Positions 56,842 through 64,000 of a stretch of 64,000 nt of DNA are shown one piece after another; position 1 is the stretch's first letter, and each line of letters begins with the position of its first letter. The position numbers were made by a program, and so were the translations under genes. The DNA lies in contig NZ_AUAX01000029.1 in NCBI RefSeq assembly GCF_000428945.1, forward strand, positions 58,008-122,007, given 5' to 3'. Origin of the DNA: Hamadaea tsunoensis DSM 44101 (GTDB taxonomy: Bacteria > Actinomycetota > Actinomycetes > Mycobacteriales > Micromonosporaceae). The notes under the pieces were generated by a model. That model saw only the letters and a program-made list of their open reading frames with translations, had not been told where the DNA came from and searched no databases.

Positions 56842-57479
56842 CCACCTACCGCCGCCGCCTGCCCGGCACGTACGGGCGGCTCACCATCGTGGAGTCCGTC
56901 GACGTCGACCGGGCCGAAGTCACCTACCGCGTACGGGCACCCCGCGTGACCGGCGTATTCGTCGCAGTGCCCGCCTGGACCCGCTTCAACAGCAGAGATC
57001 CGATGCCGGACGGCCTGGACCTGCACATGGGCACCGGCCCGGCGTACGTGTCGGGCGAGCGCCGCGAAGATCTGCCCAACGTCAACGGAATCCCGCTGGT
57101 CGGCTGCGTCATGGTCGATCCCGTCGAATGGCTCAGCCGCGCCGAGCCCCGCTACCGGTTCAGCCGCCCGACCGGCCTGCGCACGAGCCGGCCGGTACCC
57201 GACGCGACCAACGCCCTTGCCCTGGCCGTCGTCGTGCAACTGCTCATCCTGTGGACCTCACGGCCCGACCGCGCCGAGCTCGCGCGTACCCACGCCGTAC
57301 GCCGTGCCCCAGCCCGCCTGGCGGAGCTGCGCCACGGACCCATCCACTCCACCGAGACCCAGATAGCCAAGCTCACCGCCGAACTGGCCGACCACTACCG
57401 ATTCGCCGCCGCCCTGGAACCCCTCGCCGCCGAGTACAAGGCCATGACCAGCACAGAAGAGGAGCAGTATCCGCCGTGA
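56838..57479 (+). CDS. Hypothetical protein
   Basis: A 213-residue protein from GTG 56838. A beta-rich N-half (YGRLTIVESVDVDRAEVTYRV, VVFVAVPAWTRF-like) and a helical C-half (ETQIAKLTAELADHYRFAAALEPLAAEY) are visible. It overlaps both neighbours by four bases. No family recognised. Confidence 0.62.
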   Translation: MTTYRRRLPGTYGRLTIVESVDVDRAEVTYRVRAPRVTGVFVAVPAWTRFNSRDPMPDGLDLHMGTGPAYVSGERREDLPNVNGIPLVGCVMVDPVEWLSRAEPRYRFSRPTGLRTSRPVPDATNALALAVVVQLLILWTSRPDRAELARTHAVRRAPARLAELRHGPIHSTETQIAKLTAELADHYRFAAALEPLAAEYKAMTSTEEEQYPP

Positions 57480-58123
57480 CCACCGCGACCGCTACCCTGG
57501 CCAGCGCACCCGTACGACGCCGGCGCACCGCGCGCCCGCCGACCCAGGAGCGCCACGTGCCCGAGAACCAGCTGCCCGCCACGCCGGAAATCCGCGTGCT
57601 CCAAGGCCGCGAGTGCACTGACCGGACCGGGATCGCCATCCTGGCCGGCGTCGCTGCCGGCCGGGCGATCGACATGCGCGCGGGCCGCGATGACGCCTTC
57701 CCCACACCGCTGGAGAAGGTCGGCCGCACCTGGTGGTACCCGCTGGAGGGCAAGGACGGCGTCTACGCGTACGCCCTTCTCCTGACCGCCCGAGGCGAAG
57801 CGGTACGCCCGCCGGCCATCGAGGACGGTGACCCGCGCGACCTACTCAACCCCGACGACGCAGCCGCGGCGATGCGCATCGCCCGGTCGACGTTCGACCA
57901 CTACGTGCGGCTCTCCGCACCGTACTGGGAGGCCGCCGCCCTCGGCGAGGAACTGGGCGGCTACCCGCCGCTGCCCCGCCCCGACGTGGAGACCGAGCTC
58001 ACGAACAACCTCGGCACCTATACCCACCGTGAGTGGTACCGGGCGACCCTGGCCGCCCACCAAGCCAACCGGCCCGGCCTCGCCGTCAACCGCGGAGCCA
58101 CGCGCCGCCTGATCGAGGAATAG
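57476..58123 (+). CDS. Putative DNA-binding protein with excisionase-like helix
   Basis: A 215-residue protein from GTG 57476, with AGAGGAG upstream and a GTGA overlap. The centre (LEKVGRTWWYPLEGKDGVYAY) and LNPDDAAAAMRIARSTFDHYVRLSAPYW read like a MerR/excisionase-type helix-turn-helix. Last gene of the array before the relaxase. Confidence 0.5.
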   Translation: MTTATATLASAPVRRRRTARPPTQERHVPENQLPATPEIRVLQGRECTDRTGIAILAGVAAGRAIDMRAGRDDAFPTPLEKVGRTWWYPLEGKDGVYAYALLLTARGEAVRPPAIEDGDPRDLLNPDDAAAAMRIARSTFDHYVRLSAPYWEAAALGEELGGYPPLPRPDVETELTNNLGTYTHREWYRATLAAHQANRPGLAVNRGATRRLIEE

Positions 58124-58723
58124 ACCGTCCGGGGCGGAGACAAGCCCGACGAAACCGATGGGCTAAGGGTATCGTCGGCCCCGTTAGTACGCCTTGCGGA
58201 AACCCTTTTCTCGGCCCATCGGCGAACCCATGCCGCAACCCTTCCCGCATTCCATTCGCCAACTCCGAACCAGTCGGCCCGCGTAGCCATAACCACGCCC
58301 CGTCCGCATCGCGTCCTGTCGCCATCCACCGGAACGGATCAAGCAGTACTCGGCGATCCGCGCACGTACTTGACCGCGATCCTCGACCAGCCCCGCCGGC
58401 GCACACACCGCCGCGCCCCAATTGCCACCGATCGCGATCCTGGCCCGGCTCGTCGGTGTTCGCGACCCCGGCCGCGCGCCGTGGTCGCGAAGACCGGCCG
58501 CGAACCGCCCCACCGACTCCCCACCGATACTCTTTGACCCCTATGGGGTTCTCCTTCCTCCCATCTCGTCACCCTCCATATAGCTTTCTTCTGTTACCTC
58601 CCTCTCACAAACATCAACCACGATTTGTACCAAGGTATCTTCGATACGAGGGCTCGGATTCTGGTCCGCCGCAAGGCGGCGGAGGATCGGGGCACGCGCT
58701 GCACGCGGGGGAGGTGAGCAGCG
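58124..58723. other. Non-coding region before the relaxase, candidate oriT
   Basis: The open frame through this stretch has non-coding composition. GCGGAAACCCTTTTC (58196), GGCGAACCCATGCCG (58221) and GCAACCCTTCCCGC (58235) repeat the AACCC core of the 43.4-43.9 kb region at about 12-base spacing. Bases 58550-58650 are markedly AT-richer than their surroundings and include GTATC-ttc-GATAC (about 58635-58647). Position upstream of a relaxase makes an oriT likely; the nick site cannot be placed. Confidence 0.4.
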
Positions 58724-61700
58724 ATGGCATGGGTGACCACACTCGGCCCGAACATCGGCCAAGTCGAATACCGACTCGAACATGGCGCAGGCTGCGGGCC
58801 GGCCCCAAAAACCCACTGACGCCAGCCGGCTCTCCTCAAGCTGCCCCGAATCCCGGCACCGGGCCGACCGCGACCGCGATGGTCAGCGACGCGCAGATCG
58901 GCTACCGGCTCGACGAAGACCTGCCGTTGGAATGGATCGGCGACGGCCTGCGCGACGTGAACATCACCCCGGGCACGGTGATGACCGAGCAGCAGAAGCC
59001 CTGGGCGATCGCCATCATGTCCGGCCAGCACCCCGACGGCACCGTCCTGGTAGAACCGAAAATGGCGGCCGACCCACGCGGCAAGCTACCTGCCCGGCCG
59101 CTGCTGGACTCGCTCGCCGCCGCGGCCGACAACGACGCAACGACACTGAGCGAACTGCTGAAGGCCGACCACATCCGCAACTCCTACGGCCGGATGGCGC
59201 GCGGCGTCGAACGCCAGGGCGACGCCCACACCGTCCCGTACGCGCGCCTCGTCCAGCTCGCCGACGCCGCCGGCGTCGACCTGACGGCGGTGTACCGGCG
59301 CGCGGATCTCGACCGTGCGCGTACGTACGCCGACGCCAAGGTGCAGGTCGGCAACCGCGGCTACGACATCACCCTCGACCTGGCCAAGTCGGTGTCGGTG
59401 CTGTACGCGATGGCCGACCCGCAGACCGCGCATCAACTGGAAACCGTGTACCTGCAATCGGTCCGCGAAACGATCGCGGTGATGCAGACGTGGGTCGCGT
59501 ACGGGATGCGCGGCCACCATGGCGACGGCCAGCGCGCCCGCCGCGTCGACTCAACGGGCCTGCTCGGGTGGATGATGGTCCACCGCACCGCCCGGCCCGT
59601 CGACGGCGCCCCGGCCGACCCGCACCTGCACGTCCACGTCGTCCTCGCCAATATGGTCCACGGTCTCGACGGGAAATGGTCCACGGTCGGTGCCGGCGGC
59701 CGCGATATCCACCGCCACGTTCACGCCGCCGACGCCTTTCTGAAGGCGCGCATGCGGGCGGAGACTCAGCGCCGGTGGGGCATTCAGTGGCGTCGGCACG
59801 CGATCACCGGTGCGTGGGAGATCGCCGCGATCCCCGCCGTGGTCCGCGACATGTTCTCCAAGCGCTCGGTGCAGATCGACGAGACCCTGGCCCGCCTCGG
59901 CCTGACTGGCCAGACCAGTACGGCGCAGGCCAAGCTCGCTGCCGCGGTCTCCCGCGAAGCCAAGCAGCCGGCACCGTCGGAAGGGGAGCTGCGCGCGCAG
60001 TGGCGCGCGCAGGCCCGCGGCGCGGGGTTCGAGCCCGAAGATCTCACGACAGCGTCGCTCGGCGACCCGCAGCCCGGCCCGCTGCCCGACAACCCGACGC
60101 CGCGCCAGATCGCCGCGTACATCTTCCGCGACGAAGCCACCGAGGCGGAGGCTGCCGCGCGAGGTCCGATCCGCTCCCGCCATGTCGGTCTGACCCACAA
60201 CCGCAAGGTCGTCACCCGGGCCGACGTCCTGGCCGCGGTCATGGACGCTCTGCCGTACGGTCTGGACACGATCGCCGACGTCGAGCAGCTCGTTGACGAG
60301 GTGCTTGCGGTGCCCGGCTTCGCGATCGCCCTGGATAAGACCGAACCCGTGCACCTGTCCAACCACACTCGCTACACCACTTCGGCGATCGTGACCGCCG
60401 AGTACACGATCCTGCAGGACGCCCGCGCTGGCCTTGACCGGGGCATCGGGGTGGTGCCGGCAGCGGTCGGCGAACTCGCGGTCGAGCAGTTCACGCTCTC
60501 GCGGGGCCTCGGGTTCACGCTGTCCGACGAGCAGCGCGTCGTCCTGGACCGCCTGCTGCACGGCGGGCACCAGGTCGACGCGGTGATCGGCGTGGCCGGC
60601 TCCGGGAAAACGACGCTGATGGCCGCCCTGCGCGCAGCGTACGAAGCGGCCGGGATGCGGGTCGCCGGCGCGTCGACCTCCGCCGTCGCCGCCGCGAACC
60701 TGCAAGCCGAGTCCGGAATCGTGTCCGCCACGATGGACTCCTGGCTGGCCCGCGCCGACTGGACCACCGAACGCGGACTGCCGCTCGGGATGCGCGGCGT
60801 ACGCCCCGTCCATCCCGGCCCCGGCAGCCCGCGGGTGCCCGGCTGGTTCACCCGTGCCGTGGACGTCATCGTGATCGACGAGGCCGCCACCGTCGACGAC
60901 CGCAAACTCGCCCAGCTGCTCGACCACGCCATCCCACGCGGCATCAAAATCATCGCGATCGGTGACCCGAAGCAGCTGCGCGCACCCGGTGTCGGCGGCA
61001 CCTTCGCCCGCGTCCACGAGATCGTCGACGGCGAGTCCATGATGGACAATCGAAGGCAGCGGGACGAGACCGAACGCCGCGCCCTCGACGCGTTCCGCTC
61101 CGGCCGCCTGCACGAGGCACTCGCCGAATGGTCGACCGCCGGCCGGGTACATGTGGTCGCCGACTCCGCCGCGGCGCAACTGGCCATCCTCGCCCGCTGG
61201 GAGCAGACCCGCCATGCCTGGGCCGATGTCCACGACCGTATCGCGAACTTGCTCGTACTGACTGGCACCAACAGCGACGCGGACCAGATCAACCACGCCG
61301 TTCAAGCCGTCCGGCTGGCCACCGGCGACCTCGACCGCAACCAGATGGGCTCCTACCCGCTGCGCGGCGGCGGCGACATCCGGTTCGCGGTCGGCGACGA
61401 AGTCATGGTCCGCGTCAACGCCCGCAGTGCTGACCCCGAAGTCCCCGATCTGCTCAACGGGTACCGCGGTGTTGTCACCGCTCTCGACACCGAGACCGGT
61501 CATTTGACGGTGCAATGGCGGGCGATGACCGCCGACGGACCAGCCATCCAAGAGCGCAAGGCCGATCCGGCGTTCATCGCCGGCGGCGGCCTGTCCCTCG
61601 GCTACGCCATGACCGTCGCCAAAGCGCAGGGCCTGACGGCCGAAGTCGCGATCACCTACGGCATCGGACTGGACCCGCACACCCTCTACGCCGGCATGAC

Positions 61701-62955
61701 CCGCGCCCGCGCCGAAAACCACCTCATCCTGCCCATCGACCTCCTGGAAACCGAAGCCGTCCAGACGCGGCACGGACCGCCCGCCAGCCCCGACGCGCAG
61801 ACCCGCCGCGCGATCGCCGCGTACGCCCGCTGGCTCCAATCGGTCTCCGCCGACGACACCCTCGTGCTCGACCAGTTCGCCGGCGTCACCCTCAACCTGG
61901 CCCGGCCCGACCCTGAAGCCGTCGACGACGAGACCGCCGACGAGCGTACGCACACTGCGGCCGAAGCGGTCGCGCAACGCCGCCGGACCCGCCAGCACAG
62001 CGACCGTCCCCGCGCCCGGCACTGGCAACGCCGCACCTACGGCGCGATGACCGACGCCGAGCTCTCCCGTGCGCTCATCGAGGCCGAACACGACCACAAC
62101 GTCGAACGGGCCCGCGCCGCCGTCTCCGCCGAACGGCACGCTGCCCGAATGCAACCCGCGCTCGACGGCCACGGCCCCGCCGCGACCGCACTCGCCGAGC
62201 ACCGCCGGCACCTGGAACGGGCCGAGGAAGCGATGCGCCTGGCCGAGCAGCGTATGCAGACCGCCCGAAACCAGGCCGCCGTCGCCGAGCGCATCCGCGC
62301 CGACCTCGCCCGCCCCGCGCCGGTACGCCTCATGCTCGGCATCCGAGTCGGTGAAGCCCGCGCGCGGCTCACCGAGACCAACAACGTCATCGCCTACGCC
62401 CAGCAGGCCGGCGAGGTCGCCCGCGCGGACGCCGAGCGGCACGCCCGCGACGCCGGCCTCGACGCCGCCCAGATCCCGGCGGCCGTCGCACAGCTACGCG
62501 AGAGGTGGGACGACGCCCAGCACGCCGCTATCGATAACGACGTAGCCGCCCTGGGTGACCGGCCCGCCGCAGGTGCTGAGCTTGCCCGAAGCCGTCTGCG
62601 GCTGAGCGCGCTGCGCACGGAGCAGGAAACCCGCATGCAGCAACACCCCGAAGACGCCGGTCAAGAACAGCGCGAACGCGACACCGCGCGTACCATCGCC
62701 GAACGGCAGTGGGCACGTGACGTCACCGCTGGGGTCCGGCAGCAGTGGGAACGCGAGGTCGTCGACGGCGCAGAACGGCAGTGGGAGCGCGACGTGGTGT
62801 ACGGCGCCGAGCGGCAGTGGGAACGCGATGTGGTGTACGGCGCCGAGCGGCAGTGGGAACGCGAGGTCGCGGACGCGGCCGAGCAGCGTCGACAGCGCGA
62901 GACCGAAGCCGCTCGCGAACGCGACGCCGGGGCAGAACCCGACCTCGCCGCCTGA
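58724..62955 (+). CDS. MobF-type relaxase-helicase read through a -1 frameshift
   Basis: Translation clearly starts at ATG 58724: GGAGGTGA lies ten bases upstream and the product begins MAWVTTLGPNIGQVEYRLEHG, the usual N-terminus of actinobacterial TraA/MobF relaxases. This frame stops at 58819. The remaining ~1380 residues are in the -1 frame and include IGYRLDEDLPLEWIGDGL (probable active-site Tyr), the HLHVHVV three-His metal motif, then a RecD-type helicase with Walker A GVAGSGKTTL, Walker B VIVIDEAATV and AKAQGLTAEVAITYG. The frames join at the slippery site 58804-58810. A long helical tail with 12-residue repeats ends it. It nicks and unwinds DNA for transfer. Confidence 0.88.
58804..58810 (+). 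promoter_or_regulatory. Candidate -1 ribosomal frameshift site
   Basis: C CCA AAA in the frame of the relaxase start (codons CCA AAA at 58805-58810), a textbook X XXY YYZ heptamer, with TGA seven bases further on at 58817-58819. Slipping back one base joins the N-terminal 28 or so residues to the main frame without any other stop. GC-rich inverted sequence (CCGGCACCGGGCCGACC region, about 58853-58870) lies downstream. An indel in the homopolymer is the alternative. Confidence 0.55.
62701..62880 (+). repeat. Five tandem 36-bp repeats in the relaxase tail
   Basis: Units start at 62701, 62737, 62773, 62809 and 62845; each encodes 12 residues of the form ERQWERDVVYGA. Units 3 and 4 differ at three silent positions only, so the expansion is recent. 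The encoded stretch should be a charged helix or coiled coil. Confidence 0.85.
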
Positions 62956-63072
62956 ACGGGCCTATACCTCAGTTGTCTTGTCGCGTGACCGCATCCCGTC
63001 GAACACGCCCTTCAGAACCGGACACAGCTGCGAGACCTTGCTGAACTGGGCAAACGCGGCCACCATGGGGCG

Positions 63073-63270
63073 ATGACCATGGGCTGCCGATGCCACGAGC
63101 TGGAAGTCGCCGCCATCATGCTCGCCCGCCGTGGCCGGGCCCGCCAGACCTACCGCATCACCATGCGCGGCTACCTCGTCGGTCCCGGCTACGTCCACAC
63201 CGTTGCGGACCCTGCCGAGGCTCTCCAGCACGTCGGCCTCAGCCTGGAACAACTGACCGACCTCGACTGA
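63073..63270 (+). CDS. Hypothetical small protein
   Basis: A 65-residue frame from ATG 63073 (GGGG upstream; ATG 63079 is an alternative). It reads CRCHELEVAAIMLARRGRARQTYRITMRGYLVG and HTVADPAEALQHVGLSLEQLTDLD, plausible as a small folded protein. No family recognised. Confidence 0.5.
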   Translation: MTMGCRCHELEVAAIMLARRGRARQTYRITMRGYLVGPGYVHTVADPAEALQHVGLSLEQLTDLD

Positions 63271-63284
63271 TCCGCCGAGACACC

Positions 63285-63314
63285 TTGGAACATCCGTACG
63301 AATCGCAGTATCGT
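63285..63314 (+). promoter_or_regulatory. Promoter of the 63321 gene
   Basis: TTGGAA (63285-63290) and TATCGT (63309-63314) with an 18-base spacer. The ATG follows the -10 by six bases, so the mRNA is probably leaderless. Confidence 0.6.
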
Positions 63315-63320
63315 GCGGGC

Positions 63321-63503
63321 ATGGCGACCGCGTCACCCAACCCGAACTCCGCTGCGGCTAAACCATCGCAGGCGGAACCAGAAGCCACCTGCTGTGGGCG
63401 GCCAGGCAAGGCGTGGTCCAAGGCCGGCGATCCACTCAAACTTGCCTGTCAGCTTTGTCCAGAATCGGTCACGTATTGGCGAAAACGCCGCGAGTTGCAC
63501 TAG
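63321..63503 (+). CDS. Small Cys-rich, probably zinc-binding protein
   Basis: A 60-residue protein. A disordered Ala/Pro/Ser-rich N-terminus is followed by CCGRPGKAW and LACQLCPESVTYWRKRREL; the CC and CxxC pairs could hold zinc. The leaderless promoter upstream supports expression. Role unknown. Confidence 0.5.
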   Translation: MATASPNPNSAAAKPSQAEPEATCCGRPGKAWSKAGDPLKLACQLCPESVTYWRKRRELH

Positions 63504-63611
63504 CTGGTGTGCCACGAACGCGGAAGGCGGTGATTGGTAGGTCGTCGTCGTTGAACGCGCTGCTGTACGGGAGATGACGGTTGACTTCGGAGCCCGCCGG
63601 TGGGGGAGGCT

Positions 63612-63752
63612 TCAAACCACCACATGCTGCGTCGGTTGAACTCCGTCGTGGTGAGCGATGTGGAAAGGCGCCGGGTCACGGCCCCAGGTGGGGATCAGGA
63701 AGGTGAGCGCGAGCGAACCATTGATGACGTCGTAATGCAATGCCGGTGACAT
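63612..63752 (-). CDS. Possible small protein next to the WD40 gene
   Basis: A 46-residue frame from ATG 63752: MSPALHYDVINGSLALTFLI and a His-rich end (PAPFHIAHHDGVQPTQHVVV). It starts 11 bases after the WD40 stop in the same orientation. There is no clear ribosome-binding site, so it may be translated by coupling or be a gene remnant. Confidence 0.3.
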   Translation of the reverse strand: MSPALHYDVINGSLALTFLIPTWGRDPAPFHIAHHDGVQPTQHVVV

Positions 63753-63763
63753 TTGAAACCGAA

Positions 63764-64000
63764 TCATTTAGAGCATAACAATTCTGCCAGATCCCAGCCT
63801 GCCGTAAAGACAAATCGTTCGCTATGGGCGTCAATTCCAGTGACAGCGTCCCAGCTTGGCCATAAGTCGATCTGCATAAAACTAGTTAGACTCCAGAATC
63901 GGATCGTGGCATCGCGGCCGCCGGTGACAGCGATCGGCTGGCCGTTGAGGGTGGTGCAGGCCACCGCGTGCACGGGTGCAGTGTGGCCGGTGAGGGGTGT
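63764..64000 (-). CDS. WD40-repeat protein, C-terminal part
   Basis: Partial: the frame is open at base 64000, so only the last 78 residues are seen. LTGHTAPVHAVACTTLNGQPIAVTGGRDATIRFWSL is one WD40 blade, and the final ~40 residues (DLWPSWDAVTGIDAHSERFVFTAGWDLAELLCSK) look like a degenerate last blade. DNA at 63720-63890 is much less GC-rich than the rest of the window, which suggests recent transfer or a decayed end. Confidence 0.75.
   Translation of the reverse strand, partial: TPLTGHTAPVHAVACTTLNGQPIAVTGGRDATIRFWSLTSFMQIDLWPSWDAVTGIDAHSERFVFTAGWDLAELLCSK

Noticed and set aside
58033..58723. N-terminal extension of the relaxase frame
   Set aside because: The stretch has no relaxase sequence, contains repeats and AT-rich DNA, and overlaps the preceding gene; the true N-terminus is in another frame at 58724.

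Overview
The window is very GC-rich actinobacterial DNA. The frequent GTACGC/CGTACG codon pairs, the AfsR/SARP, MocR and large LuxR regulators, and a LPXTG protein beside an arabinofuranosyltransferase-like enzyme suggest a Micromonosporaceae-type actinomycete (Actinoplanes or a relative). The family assignment is inference. All calls come from reading the sequence; no database search was run.

Bases 1-29.4 kb look like ordinary chromosome. They hold a truncated SARP regulator, an SDR, four alpha/beta hydrolases in tandem, a P450, a two-component system divergent from an ABC exporter, a DMT exporter divergent from a MocR regulator, and small enzymes including an M24-fold protein with a degenerate metal site. 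A LuxR-ATPase regulator is divergent from a glycan locus (19.4-28.6 kb). That locus is a tightly overlapping operon: FkbM methyltransferase, LPXTG-anchored protein, a flippase fused to a GT2 glycosyltransferase, a GT4, a GT2 and a large AftD-like membrane enzyme.

A tRNA-Leu(GAG) gene at 29.6 kb marks the probable left end of an integrated mobile element that fills the rest of the window. Next to it are two convergent, paralogous modules, each an AbrB-like protein overlapping a tyrosine integrase. The second integrase belongs to a minus-strand run that also contains a glutamine-hydrolysing asparagine-synthetase-like enzyme and four paralogous secreted peptidoglycan-binding-domain proteins. A divergent pair, an ATP-grasp ligase and an MFS exporter, lies across a region with two tandem 20-bp palindromes. 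This 33-40.5 kb block looks like a small biosynthetic or export cargo.

The element's core follows. There is a replication-type module at 40.6-43.3 kb with two DnaA-box-like sites and iteron-like repeats downstream, then a NERD-domain protein, a frameshifted phosphotransferase, and a highly structured non-coding stretch at 46.7-47.3 kb. A long plus-strand array (47.3-58.1 kb) encodes ArdC-like, ParB-like, PAPS-reductase-like and Mom-like DNA-modification proteins among many small unknowns. Six near-identical extended -10 promoters serve this array, and nearly every intercistronic gap from 48.8 to 55.4 kb carries a strong stem-loop. A MobF relaxase-helicase (58.7-63.0 kb) completes it; its N-terminus is reached only through a -1 frameshift at a canonical slippery heptamer. 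No TraB or type IV secretion gene and no second att copy is visible, so the element probably extends past base 64000 or is mobilised by other elements. The window ends inside a WD40-repeat gene.
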